The position numbers and the translations under genes were made by a program. From assembly GCA_949316235.1 (NCBI GenBank), contig OX438743.1, positions 17,853,771-17,917,770 on the forward strand: a DNA stretch of 64,000 bases, read 5' to 3'. Origin of the DNA: Oegoconia quadripuncta (Eukaryota; Arthropoda; Insecta; Lepidoptera; Autostichidae). Under the pieces are notes generated by a model that had not been told where the DNA came from, did no database searches, and saw only the letters and a program-made list of their open reading frames with translations. This document shows positions 23,357 to 33,345 of this stretch, in pieces (positions within the stretch are counted from its first letter, which is position 1; each line of letters starts with the position of its first letter).

Positions 23357-23666
23357 TCCCTAAAGTTAGTGTTTGGGTAATCCAAACATTAGAGTTCAAT
23401 GCTTGAAACAACATCCACGGTTGTTCAAACGAATTATACAGAAATAGACGTGTGACAAGAGGTGAGCCCGTCGCCGTTAAAACGTGCAAATCTATAGATG
23501 TTTTTTGTTAGGAAGTTCCTTAGTTGCCTTTTACTACCCACGGGAAGAGACAGGTTGGTTCTATTCTTTTTAGGTACCGAAACCAAACAGCACGAACTCC
23601 TTACAATTCACATTAATAACATGAATTGAAAACTTAAATCCACTTGTCTCCTATGTAAACAATCTA
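23357..23666 (+). repeat. Dispersed repeat N, left part, interrupted
   Basis: Contains GTTAGTGTTTGGGTAATCC, CCGTCGCCGTTAAAACGTGC, AGTTCCTTAGTTGCCTTTTA and CAGCACGAACTCC. The 3' part of the same repeat continues at 25,793, beyond the transposon. Confidence 0.65.
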
Positions 23667-23936
23667 TACAGGGCGTCCCAAAGTTATGGGACATGAAGGG
23701 GAAGTACCTTAAATATCGTAGATAGTGAATTTTGCTCAAAGAAGACTTTATGTTATTTTTAAAAGTTAGTAATTCTGCATTCATAGATTTTCTAAAAATT
23801 ATTTGCTTCGGCTGGGAATCGAACCGACTCAAATGTGAAAAAAAAAACACCCTACTTTTATGATGCCAATCGAAAGAATAGCTAAAAAATAATAACTCTG
23901 CCTAAGTAACATAGTATTTTAAAAGAAAGGAACAAC
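23667..23936. repeat. Left terminal inverted repeat of the mariner-like element
   Basis: Starts TACAGGGCGTCCCAAAG and ends GAAAGGAACAAC. Complementary to 25,521-25,790. It carries a B-box-like GGTTCGATTCC on the minus strand near 23,816-23,826. Confidence 0.92.
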
Positions 23937-24014
23937 GTGAAATTAATCATTTTAATCAAATAAAAAACATACATGAAACTGCCGTAGTCAATTAAGTAGG
24001 TATTTTTTTGTAAA

Positions 24015-25076
24015 TTAATTAATTAAATGCTCAAAATGTGATCCCTCTTGTCTTACGCAAATCGCCAATCTTTTAATGAGCCCGCTGCCTGTTGATTTTC
24101 TAATCATTTTATGGTGAACACTCGATGTGATATGGCACAATTCTGTTTGCAACTCGCCTACGTTCTCGTATCGCTTTTTGTATAGCATATCTTTCACGTA
24201 TCCCCAAAAGAAGAAATCTAATGGTGTGAGGTCCGGGGATCTGGCCGGCCATCTAATCGGTCCATTTGTACCAATCCATGTAGGAAAACATTCATTTAGA
24301 AAATCTGCTGCTCTCCGACTATTATGAGCCGGAGCTCCATCTTGTTGGAAAATTAAGTTTTCTTGCTCCGCCGCGAAATGGTTTCTTATCTTATCCCTTA
24401 AAATTTGAAGTATTCCTAAATACTTTTCTGTGTTCAAGGTTCCTTGGTAAAAATGGATTAAGAAAACCCGGTTTTTTAAAAGTCCGCACCAACAGTTGAG
24501 TGAAAAACGCACTTGGTTATTAGTTTCAGTCACTCGTAGGGGATTTTCTTTAGACCAAATACGATTATTGTTGCGGTTATACATACCGTTATTGCTAAAG
24601 TTAGATTCGTCTGTCCAAATAATATTATCCAAAAAATTTGGATCTTCGAGCAATCGTGCCTGGATATCAAGACAGAAATTTTTTCTCCTTTCTGTATCGC
24701 CCGGAAGTAATTTTTGAACCAATCGTCCTTCAACATAACTCTTAAAACCGTGTTTTTTTAATACACGGTGTATTTTACTTTTTGAAACTCCAATTTCATG
24801 TTCTCCTTCTCTCACCGATGCTTTCGGAAAAGCCGAAAAGTAAATTAAAATACCAAGTTCTTCGTCGTTGATCGTATGGTTTTCTTGCTGTGGTTCTCTT
24901 GGGCGTTTATCGAAACGTCCCAGAGTTTTCAAATTGTTCACAAGCCTTTTCAAAACTTTACGAGACGGTATTTGTCTATCAGGATATTTTACGCCATACC
25001 ACCGCAAACTTCTAGAGATATCTTTATCGTTCAAAAAATATGCTTCCATTAGATCAAAACTTACTTGATATGCCAT
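24015..25076 (-). CDS. DDD transposase, mariner/IS630 superfamily
   Basis: A 353-residue protein expected to bind the terminal inverted repeats and catalyse cut-and-paste transposition in the nucleus. The first 110 residues carry two helix-turn-helix-like regions (YPDRQIPSRKVLKRLVNNLK near 31-50; VSKSKIHRVLKKHGFKSY near 97-114), as in DNA-binding N-termini of this family. The catalytic triad is visible: D156 in IIWTDESNF, D246 in FQQDGAPAH and D287 in SPDLTPLDFFFWG. D246 and D287 have 40 residues between them. That is longer than the 34 of classical mariner and close to the DD41D group. The length and all motifs look intact, without stops or frameshifts. The ATG at 25,076 is the first in frame. 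The stop lies about 78 bp from the left terminal repeat. The neighbours are only its own terminal repeats. Activity is an inference. Confidence 0.93.
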   Translation of the reverse strand: MAYQVSFDLMEAYFLNDKDISRSLRWYGVKYPDRQIPSRKVLKRLVNNLKTLGRFDKRPREPQQENHTINDEELGILIYFSAFPKASVREGEHEIGVSKSKIHRVLKKHGFKSYVEGRLVQKLLPGDTERRKNFCLDIQARLLEDPNFLDNIIWTDESNFSNNGMYNRNNNRIWSKENPLRVTETNNQVRFSLNCWCGLLKNRVFLIHFYQGTLNTEKYLGILQILRDKIRNHFAAEQENLIFQQDGAPAHNSRRAADFLNECFPTWIGTNGPIRWPARSPDLTPLDFFFWGYVKDMLYKKRYENVGELQTELCHITSSVHHKMIRKSTGSGLIKRLAICVRQEGSHFEHLIN

Positions 25077-25520
25077 GTTCGCAATAAATTAACACAATAA
25101 CACTTGTGTAAGTGAATTGAGACTAAACAGATCAATATCCGAAAAACAAACGCTCGCACATACTGTTCCATTTTCAAATTTAAGAACAACATTTAAAAAT
25201 ATCACTTCTTTTTAAAATATCTTAAAAAGTATGCATTCAAACAAACGCTGTCATAAACTGTTCCATTTTCAAATTATAAATTATTTATTTTTGTTTTTAA
25301 TTTGCCTTCTGTCTAGCTTACAGAGGACGTATTGAAATACAAGTTTTATCATTTCATCTACACGTGCACTTATAATAAGGAAAACTATGTTAGTACCTAT
25401 TTTATGAAGTGGGTACTTATTTACGAATAATCAATGCTATCTTTGGAATGATAATATCGCTACTTTTCGAACGTCGTCGGCAATAAATAACTTTCTTGAA
25501 ATTTGACTCAATCATTTTAT

Positions 25521-25790
25521 GTTGTTCCTTTCTTTTAAAATACTATGTTACTTAGGCAGAGTTATTATTTTTTAGCTATTCTTTCGATTGGCATCATAAA
25601 AGTAGGGTGTTTTTTTTTTCACATTTAAGTCGGTTCGATTCCCAGCCGAAGCAAGTAATTTTTAGAAAATCTATGAATGCAGAATTACTAACTTTTAAAA
25701 ATAACATAAAGTCTTCTTTGAGCAAAATTCACTATCTACGATATTTAAGGTACTTCCCCTTCATGTCCCATAACTTTGGGACGCCCTGTA
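25521..25790. repeat. Right terminal inverted repeat of the mariner-like element
   Basis: Complement of 23,667-23,936 with two differences by my reading (GAAGCAAGTAATT versus the complement of AATTATTTGCTTC, and GACTTAAATG versus GACTCAAATG). It contains GGTTCGATTCC at about 25,632-25,642. Confidence 0.92.
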
Positions 25791-25792
25791 TA

Positions 25793-25935
25793 ATGTACTA
25801 TACGGTTGACTGGTATACAATAATTTTAGATTTATTTTAATATTCTTTTTCTTTTTAACTCAAGCCTCAATTAATTTAGAAGAAATTTTAGCGTCTGCTT
25901 ATAGCTTACGACTGAAATATGAAGAACGCCCATCG
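25793..25935 (+). repeat. Dispersed repeat N, right part
   Basis: Contains ACTCAAGCCTCAATTAATTT, AGAAGAAATTTTAGCGTCTG and TTATAGCTTACGACTGAAAT. These match 17,780-17,856 and so complete the repeat begun at 23,357. Confidence 0.6.
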
Positions 25936-26360
25936 CTATGATACAGGTTTCAGCCTAGTATAGGGGTCAGAGGTCCACTTAATTTACTGCATTGAGTTAA
26001 GCGGTAAACTTTATTTGGACTATAAAATGGTAAATTTTTTTTATGTAAAATGATGCTTCATTGTAAACTTTACTATTATTATAGAAAACCCCCGAGCAAC
26101 TAAGCCTATAAAGCCTTTTTAAGTCTATAAAGGATGAACTTCATCTACTTTGCAATAGGTGTCATTTGCATACGCGATTTGAAATAAATTTGACAATATT
26201 TTATAGCCTCTGCATCGTCATAGTCTGTTACGTCGATCGATGGTGAGCTCACTCCGCCCTGACGTCGACGTTTCACGGACAATTTACGCGCGTCCATGGG
26301 TCCCACATTCTTGTTCCAATAATACCATAGTAATTGCCATTACAGTAGCTCTACTTTTTC
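25936..26360. other. No recognisable feature
   Basis: AT-rich spacer with no coding frame or repeat I can name. Confidence 0.4.
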
Positions 26361-26464
26361 TTTTTATGCACAACGGGTTGGTACTTGACCTCAATCACAC
26401 CTGATGTTAAGTGAAGATGAGGTCGAAGGTGGAAGCGTACCTGACCCGGAAACCCCAACACATT
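26361..26464 (-). mobile_element. SINE family A 3' part, half of an inverted pair
   Basis: TTTTTATGCACAACGGGTTG through CCGGAAACCCCAACACATTT. It is joined directly to a plus-strand copy that starts at 26,466. Confidence 0.8.
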
Positions 26465-26465
26465 T

Positions 26466-26717
26466 CGATTCGGAGGTCGCGGGTTCGATCCTCAGCAGGA
26501 TACATGTTTAATGCTCGAATTGGTTGGTGGTAGAGCATTTTAAATGTCCGCCTGGCTAGTTACCACCATCTTATTTAAATCTGCCGCCAAGCAGCAATGT
26601 TAATAGCATTGTTGTGTTCCGGTTGTCAGAGAAAACATAGCCAGTCCCCCAAATGTGTTGGCGTTTCCGGGTCAGTACGCTTCCACCTTCGACCTCATCT
26701 TCACGTGCATAAAAAAA
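26466..26717 (+). mobile_element. SINE family A, other half of the inverted pair
   Basis: Runs from CGATTCGGAGGTCGCGGGTT (B box) through the whole body to CCTCATCTTCAC, then lacks the ACATCAGGTGTGATTGAGG block and ends GTGCATAAAAAAA. The left SINE arm can pair with its 3' part. Confidence 0.8.
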
Positions 26718-26774
26718 TACACTCATCATTATCAGCCTATCCTAGTCCACTGCTGATCCTAAACTCTCCCAGTG

Positions 26775-26878
26775 TTTAAATTAAATTAAATTGAATTGAA
26801 TTGAATTGAATTGAATTGAATTGAATTGAATTGAATTGAATTGAATTGAATTGAATTGAATTGAATTGAATTGAATTA
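26775..26878. repeat. Pentanucleotide microsatellite (TTGAA)n
   Basis: About 17 TTGAA units preceded by TTAAA units and closed by TTAAG. The minus-strand frame of repeated IQFNS is a by-product of the 5-bp period. Confidence 0.95.
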
Positions 26879-26887
26879 AGAGCTCAT

Positions 26888-26927
26888 TTGTAGATGGGCT
26901 GGGAATCGAACCCGGACCTTTTAAATC
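26888..26927 (-). mobile_element. SINE family D head fragment
   Basis: GGGCTGGGAATCGAACCCGG is the complement of the family D B-box region. Only about 35 bp remain. Confidence 0.5.
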
Positions 26928-27176
26928 CATTATTGCGTACAAAATAAAGTTGTGCTGCTTGTGTGTATTAGGCTGTGACAACAGGTACTGTCGCGAACAA
27001 ACACATAACAGTGTTATGGCTTCCTACAAATATTGTGTAGTTAAGGGAAATTGTGTGAACTTTCGTCTATAAAAGATGTATTTTTAGTTTATTATGTAAC
27101 CAAGGTGTGGAAACCGAATACTAACAATGTTTGGCTGTGTAACTTAGTAACATTATTGGTCCAATCAATACATCAT

Positions 27177-27245
27177 TGACGACCGATTATGTAGTGGATA
27201 TAGTGATCTTGTCAACGGAACCAACGTTTGCATGTTGGTATGATG
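27177..27245 (+). mobile_element. SINE family C head fragment
   Basis: GACGACCGATTATGTAGTGG, ATAGTGATCTTGTCAACGGA, ACCAACGTTTGC. The rest is replaced by the adjoining family D tail. Confidence 0.5.
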
Positions 27246-27492
27246 AATCATCATCACCAGTCCGTAAACATCCCACTTCAGGGATATAGACCTTTCCTCA
27301 TATTGAGGGAGTATGGGCCATAGTCCGCCACGCTGGCCCAGTGCGGTTTGGGGACTTCGCAGGTCTTCGATTTTATTTTATTTTTTTATATCTCAGGCAT
27401 ATAGGTTTCTTCACGGTTTAAGAGCAGTCGGATAAATGCACATAAATAATTAAATTAAATTTAAAAACGCATTTGCACATGACCTAACATAG
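27246..27492 (-). mobile_element. SINE family D, 5'-truncated
   Basis: CATCATCACCAGTCCGTAAA, TGGGCCATAGTCCGCCACGC and GGATAAATGCACATAAATAA match the family D body on the minus strand. The tRNA head is missing. Confidence 0.7.
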
Positions 27493-27795
27493 AGTTGAGA
27501 GGCCAGATAATTTCGCGGCAATTAAGTCTATTTACACCACTTTGTTGGGTTTGCGGAGCCCATAAATATGATTTTAGAACATATGCAGCTAAGAGCATCT
27601 TAACAGCATAGTCAGCAAACCCCCAACTTTACTTAAGCCAGAGTGGGTGGTAGCGGCGATAACAGTATAGTGGTCAATTATGAACGCAGAGATGCCGTGT
27701 GGTTTAAACTTAACTGTAGCTAAGTTAGATCGTATAGTTGGGTAATCCCAGTTTATGTGTTTTGAAGCACAATTTCGAGTTTTTGAAACAAGTTA

Positions 27796-27848
27796 GAAGA
27801 TTCGAACTCGCAACTGTTGGTTTCGCTGTTAAGAGTATCATTCAGTAC
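27796..27848 (-). mobile_element. SINE family C head fragment
   Basis: GATTCGAACTCGCAACTG, GTTGGTTTCGCTGTTAAGAG, TACACCAAATG. About 50 bp of the tRNA-like head on the minus strand. Confidence 0.5.
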
Positions 27849-28142
27849 ACCAAATGTTAATGTTACTATATTCAAACTCCGGACTATGCGCCATTAAGCG
27901 CCCTGGATCAGCCCAGTAGCCGTCTCTCAAGAGAGCCAGTCACTGAAGTTGGGACTTTTAAAAATATTCCGTGGTACCTTCATGAAAAGCCGTACCTACC
28001 TTCATATAAGCTGAAAAGCCGAGCTAGTCCTGCTTAAATGTGGCGTTATACAAATGGGGTTCAAACAAAGAGCACAACTTATTTATTAGAATAATACGTA
28101 ATTAAACATTAGGTGTGATAGAGACCATACGTCTTTTTTTTG

Positions 28143-28454
28143 TTTTTTTTTTTTAATTTATAACGGGTTAGTACTTGACCTTAATCACACCTGATGTTAA
28201 GTGAAATTGAGGTCGAAGGTGGAAGCGTACTGACTCGAAAACCCCAACATATTTGGGGGACTGGCTATCTTATCTCTCACAACCGGAACACAACAATGTT
28301 GCTTGGCGGCAGATTTAGATAAGATGGTTGTAGCTAGCCAGGCGGACATTTAAAATGCCCTACCACCAACCAAACCGATGTACTCCGCTGGGGATCGAAC
28401 CCGCGACCTTCGATTCGTAAACCCAATGTTATTTAGATTGAGCCACAGAGGCGG
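28143..28454 (-). mobile_element. SINE family A, full length
   Basis: The A-tail complement begins at 28,143 and all body blocks follow. The head ends at about 28,454 with the complement of GCCTCTGTGGCTCAATC. A 25-bp tip of another copy lies just upstream at 28,106-28,130. The plus-strand open frame from 28,378 is read from SINE sequence and is not a gene. Confidence 0.8.
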
Positions 28455-28721
28455 TCAAACGTCTACCCGTTATGTAGAAAAAAGCGACACGGACGTCCAT
28501 TACACCATCCTCCCAAAAAAACTGAGCCATGAATGCGTTATAAATTCAAGCACAAACAGCTCGCATGCAATTAGGACTAAAGTGGTCTCCAGTAACGGGT
28601 GGTCTGGCTTGGGGCCAACGAGGACCAGCCGCCAACCGAGCCTGTCACACAGAACGTTAAAATGCTACAGTAATACAACTAATTTGAATACTGCAGTGTC
28701 ATTTTACACCAACAGTTTATA

Positions 28722-28812
28722 GCCGGCCGATTGGTTTAATGAGTGGGGATAGTGGTTCAACTCCCGTAAGGGGTAAATGTTTGTGTGATAAATATGAAGT
28801 TTTATTCCCAAA
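28722..28812 (+). mobile_element. SINE family B/C head, degraded
   Basis: GCCGGCCGATTGGTTTAATG, GTTCAACTCCCGTAAGGGG, AAATGTTTGTGTGATAAATA. The B box is partly deleted. Confidence 0.5.
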
Positions 28813-29867
28813 TTAAAGATGATAGGTTATCAAAGTTTTTCTCGGACGGATTCGCCTCAATGTATAGGCGAGTTGACGATCGTAGATTTTTGGTAGATTC
28901 GTTCCAATAACGCTATTGCCCACTATTGGACTTCGCTCAAGACGTATTTTAAGTGTGAAACAAATTTATAATGCTATTTGGTAGAGGGACTGACACAGAC
29001 ATGCAAGAAAAAAGATTCATCGAAATCATTTCACTATTGGCGTTGATATCACATTAGGCTCTTTCATTATTGAAGGCTGTAGAAAATAGTTAATCACAGT
29101 ATAGTTGCTGTATATTCCGTAATTACAATTGAATTACTGACTTAATGTGGATACTGTATCCTGCTGTCTGCTTCTCACTGCCAATACTGCGGCCAAATAA
29201 CTTGGGAAGCGAGATTTATTGCTTGATACAATGTGGTGAAAAAAAAAACATCTATTGTTTACTTTGCTCTTTGTCAACGCTTTTGTGGATTTGGTTTGTT
29301 CTTCGGGTTTAAGATGATAAATCTAACAGGACAAAATAGAATCTTTTTTATCATCTATTCGTTTACGGTGAATTATTTCACACATGCGCATCAACTGGTA
29401 TCAATCCTCTGTTGACCATAAGGACCTGACTACTTTCTTTAAATAGACCGGGGTCCAAGGTACCAATGGAGTCACGTAGACGTCGTGTCGACTACCACTG
29501 TCGGCCCTTGCTTTAGGAGAAGTGGGAGGAGTGAGGAGGCGGGATCTGTTCGACATAAGTCTCTCCCATGGGGCGATTTGCAACGGATTTCATAAACTTC
29601 CACCGGACATAAACGTCTCACATGAAGCAATTTTCATCGCTCTCATCGATGAGAAGATTTAGCCCTAATCATCACGCTGGCAGGCGGATTGGGGATCGCA
29701 TATTTTTTAAGAGCTCCGTATGAATGACCCTACTGCCAATCACTGGTTAATGCAGCTATGCTCAACTCAGTGCCCATCTTTTACGACATCCATTAGACGA
29801 GATGATTGATCTCTACTATGCCGAAACAACACTGCAACGAAATTATTTCTGCTAGTATTAGTAACCA
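28813..29867. other. No gene recognised
   Basis: Unique-looking sequence. The 29,440-29,590 part is GC-richer, but the frame through it (29,401-29,583, minus) shows no domain. Confidence 0.35.
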
Positions 29868-30016
29868 TCAGCCAGTAAATATCCCACTGCACTATAGGCC
29901 TTCCCTCATATGGCCAGTATGTATCCCAGGCCAGGAAGTATGGGCCATAGTCCACCATGCTGGCCCAATGCTTATTGGGGACTACACATCCATTTGAATT
30001 TTACTTTCTCAGGCAT
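29868..30016 (-). mobile_element. SINE family D, 5'-truncated
   Basis: CATCAGCCAGTAAATATCCC, ATAGGCCTTCCCTCATATGG and GGGCCATAGTCCACCATGCT match the 3' half of family D on the minus strand. Confidence 0.65.
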
Positions 30017-30429
30017 AACTAACTAATTTCTAACTATAACCAAAATCAAATACGAAGCCCAATATTATGTATCTATTAGAATGCTTCATCTGTATATTAT
30101 CGAAGTACACATTTCAATTACCCAAAGTGTAACGTAATAGGCAGGTAAGTTCAAAGCAGCGGAATAGAGGTTCGGAATGAAACGGTCGGAACGGTGCTTC
30201 AATATCGGACGCCTGAGGCCACAGAATTGGCCGGCAAACTGAACGACGCTATTCAGCGGTGGCCTGGGGGCACATTGATGATCACTGAAACTTTGGCGTT
30301 GTGTCTGTCGATTTACATGTAGCTAGCTAGCGTTACATATTGACTTGGAAAAGCGAATGAATGAATGAAACAATAATTGACTGTTCAAACAAACTGTTCT
30401 CGGTCAATTGTTTCAGGGTATGAGACCCT

Positions 30430-30520
30430 GACCACTATATCTAGAGGTCGCGGGCTAAAGTCCCGCTAGGGGCATGTATTATTTGTTTGATGAATACGGA
30501 CTTATGTACCCGAGTCATAC
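30430..30520 (+). mobile_element. SINE family B head fragment
   Basis: AGAGGTCGCGGGCTAAAGTC, CCGCTAGGGGCATG, GATGAATACGGACTTATGTA, CCCGAGTCAT. Confidence 0.55.
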
Positions 30521-30544
30521 CGGTGAGTTTTTTACTGTAAAAAA

Positions 30545-30780
30545 ACCTACTTCTAAATTGTGGTATTGAAATGAAATTTTGTATGTATATGTAAGTAGTT
30601 CGGATGACAATAATATAATTTGGTATCTTGGAGTTGACCTGATGATGGAGCCAGGAGGATGGTGGAACTCTTCAGTGGCTACTAGCAAACCCCTCGAAGA
30701 TGATTCGTTTTGATGAGTCCCAATATATTGCACTTGGTGTCGAGCGTCTGATGATGGAGCCATAAGGAGGATGGTGGCAT
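30545..30780 (-). repeat. Dispersed repeat L, copy 2
   Basis: Complement of the blocks at 5863-6085: TTCGGATGACAATAATATAA, CTGATGATGGAGCCAGGAGG, CTACTAGCAAACCCCTCG. Confidence 0.65.
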
Positions 30781-30797
30781 TCTTCTTAGTTTTTTAA

Positions 30798-30870
30798 ATT
30801 CATCATCATCATCATCATATCACCTGAAAGACGTCCACTGCTGGACAAAGGCCTCCCTCAAAATGGCCGG
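30798..30870 (-). mobile_element. SINE-like tail fragment with (ATC)n
   Basis: (CATCAT)n followed by AAGACGTCCACTGCTGGAC, AAAGGCCTCCCTC. Resembles the 3' end of family D or a related repeat. Confidence 0.45.
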
Positions 30871-31040
30871 TTTTTAAACTACTTACATTATTATTTATTA
30901 TTATTTTAATAAATAAATTGTTATTTAGAATAATTTCGCTCTTCACAATCACGTGTTCAATGTATTCGGTACTAATAAATACAGACCTTGTGACTACTCT
31001 TTAAGGTAGTAGTAAGACAATGATTATAAATAAATAAATA

Positions 31041-31305
31041 TAAATATCCTTAGACATACACACAGCGTCATCTAGTTCCACAGTAAGCAACTACAGGCTT
31101 GTGTTGTGGATACCAGATGGTTGATGTTCTACATAAATACATTTTTTCTTTTGTAAATAAATACTTATTATAAATGAAAACATCCATAAGTCGGGTACAC
31201 ATGTCCCTATTCATCACACAAACATATGCCCCTAGCGGGATTCGAACCCGCAACCTTTAGGTATAGTGGTTAGAGTTGCTAATCACTACACCAAACAGGT
31301 CGTCA
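31041..31305 (-). mobile_element. SINE family B, full length
   Basis: The complement of the tail starts AAATATCCTTAGACATACAC. The B-box complement is GCGGGATTCGAACCCGCAAC at about 31,238. The head ends CCAAACAGGTCGTC at 31,305. Confidence 0.85.
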
Positions 31306-31828
31306 ATAATTTGCAACATAGTAATTAGAATTGAATAATCTGATGGCCTGACTAACATTCTATTCATATCGGTGCAATCACGAACAGTATCGATAGTCGG
31401 GATTGCCAATAATTACCTGTCTGGATTTGGAATATAGCTTCGAGGCAAACCGAAGTCTGGCGGTCGCCCAGCCAACAGTCAACAAAAATACACCAAAGTA
31501 TGCTTTATGTGTCTGGCAACACCCAATAAAGCTACACGAGACTAGATTGCAATAATAAACAACATTACGAGAGTTACGGCTTCAGAATCTTATCTGTGGG
31601 TTCTCTATTATTATTTACAGCTGGACACATATGGACTACTGTGTTCTACGTAAGGGAACTAAATCGCACATATAAATTGGAGTGCGCTATATATCTTGGT
31701 TTCTTACCAATATGTAGGTATGTGGGTCATTAGACCCAAATAATAGGGCTCGCCACTATTGGTTCAGTATTGTTAGGGAGTATAAACAATTTTTTGCAAT
31801 ATTTATCAGTATTTCGAATCGGATCGGA

Positions 31829-31900
31829 ATCGGAGGTTGCGGGTTCTGGCTATCTTGGGTCCATCTTATTTAAGTCTGGTGCCATGCACCAATGTTAACC
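31829..31900 (+). mobile_element. SINE family A fragment with internal deletion
   Basis: ATCGGAGGTTGCGGGTTC joined directly to TCTTATTTAAGTCTGGTGCC and ACCAATGTTAA. The middle is missing. Confidence 0.5.
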
Positions 31901-32143
31901 CTCGGGGTTCATTTGTATCCCAGTCATTTTGAGTCTCTTGAAATTTGAGTCATTTCTCGAATTTTGTAACTATTTCTCTACTAGTAGCTTCCTAAAACTT
32001 CATAATTTACTTACATGCGTGTCTCAGAATTGGTTTGTTGTGTCTGGAGAGTGATTCTGGGGTTCAAGCGGATTCCGCGCGAGTCGATACAAGTAGTTTT
32101 ATTTTGATTTTGAAAGTAGGGTCCGTAAGAACCCCACGCGAGC

Positions 32144-32467
32144 ACATTCCGGTGGTTAAAGATAAAATAGCCAGCCCCCCAAATAAGTGGTGTGTCCAGA
32201 GGGCGGAGTGTGAGTTTTGTTCCGACTTTACTACCGCGTTCACGTTTACGTGACGTTTTGTATGAAGAAATGTGCAGCGCCTCTAGCGGATAGTTTGCAA
32301 AACGATTTTTTTCATATATACTTTTTGCGTAAACGCGAACGCGATGGTAAAGTTAAAAACGAGACAAAACTCGCACTTCGCACACTGGTGAGCACGCTTT
32401 CACCTTCGGTCTCATCTTAACATCAACTGTGATTCAGGTCAAGAGTTAACCAGTTCTGTATAAAAAA
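32144..32467 (+). mobile_element. SINE family A 3' half split by a MITE
   Basis: The left piece 32,144-32,190 (AGATAAAATAGCCAGCCCCC) and the right piece 32,398-32,467 (TTCACCTTCGGTCTCATC to the A-tail) together make the SINE 3' half. The MITE at 32,196-32,388 lies between them. Confidence 0.65.
32196..32388. mobile_element. Palindromic MITE nested in a SINE
   Basis: About 193 bp. The left arm (from CCAGAGGGCGGAGTGTGAG through ACTACCGCGTTCACGTTTAC) and the right arm (complement starting CCAGTGTGCGAAGTGCGAG) pair over about 50-60 bp with a small offset. No coding capacity. The element could fold into one long hairpin. Confidence 0.7.
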
Positions 32468-33045
32468 AGAAGTTCCTTGATTCGCAAGTGATCAAGGCTA
32501 TAAAAGGTAGATGAATGGCAAAAATTCTTTACTGATTACAATAGAAAGTATAAAGAGAATCCATTTACATACAAAGGCGGTCTTTTCAACACCCATGGCA
32601 AAGGAGATTAAAACATACACTACATCTGCGCATTGCAATTCAAAACAAATACGTCATCATGAAAAGAAAGAAAGAATATTCATAAAACAGTAAATAAACA
32701 TTACTCAGCACCCGGAACTTATGAAATAAAACTTATTTAGTTTGAGTTTAATAAATTCCAAAGAAAATCATTGACAAACAACAATAATTTTTCACGAGCC
32801 CAAACATTAATTTGTTTTTTTTTTTATCAAACAGCTTTCTATTCGCAATTCAGTTCGAAATTTAAATAAACGTAAAGTTACTTGGTGGTTGCCATGTTTC
32901 GGAGTTAAAGAATAGTTCCATTTTTAACGAGTTTTCATAGTAATTTTCACAGACAACAGATAAGGTTTCTGTACCACTTTGCCGGCCGCTGCTCGCATGT
33001 AATTAACCAGTACAGCATTTAGGATTCAACTCTGAGAAGGTTCTC

Positions 33046-33048
<3 letters not shown>

Positions 33049-33076
<28 letters not shown>
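33049..33076. repeat. (TA)n microsatellite
   Basis: Uninterrupted AT dinucleotide run next to a minus-strand LINE tail. Confidence 0.9.
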
Positions 33077-33195
33077 TCTTTATTGCACCAAAATATTACA
33101 ATAACAGAGTACAAACAATAGGTCACGTACAAAGGTGGACTTATCTCTTTAAGATATCTCTTCCAGCCAACCTGAGCATTGAAATAGGAAACTTA
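33077..33195 (-). repeat. LINE 3' end, minus strand
   Basis: TCTTTATTGCACCAAAATAT, AAAGGTGGACTTATCTC, AGATATCTCTTCCAGCCAAC. Same family, in complement, as 61,372-61,470. Its 3' tip abuts the (TA)n run. Confidence 0.6.
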
Positions 33196-33342
33196 GTAAA
33201 TTTGGGGTTTAGCAGTAAATTGTATGCAAAAGAAAAAATCCTATAACGAATAATAAAACAAATAAAAAAAAGAAAAGATAACTGAATAATAAACTTACAC
33301 TAAATATATTACATATACCTACTGCGAAATCTATACATAACA

Positions 33343-33345
<3 letters not shown>

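Larger units (their letters stand above)
23667..25790 (-). mobile_element. Complete mariner/IS630-superfamily transposon
   Basis: The element is bounded by TA on each side (23,665-23,666 and 25,791-25,792), the usual target duplication for this superfamily. The terminal inverted repeats run 23,667-23,936 and 25,521-25,790, about 270 bp each, and begin TACAGGGCGTCCCAAAG. Reading the two arms against each other I find only two mismatches, so the copy is likely young. One intact transposase gene fills the interior on the minus strand. A direct repeat (AAACAAACGCT then ACTGTTCCATTTTCAAATT) occurs twice, 97 bp apart, upstream of the gene at about 25,143 and 25,239. The element interrupts an older dispersed repeat, which confirms its borders. 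Confidence 0.92.

Noticed and set aside
28378..28722. A 114-codon plus-strand frame starting MYSAGDRTRDLRFVNPMLFR
   Set aside because: The first half is translated from the tRNA head of a minus-strand SINE, a well-known artefact in insect protein predictions. The rest shows no domain.
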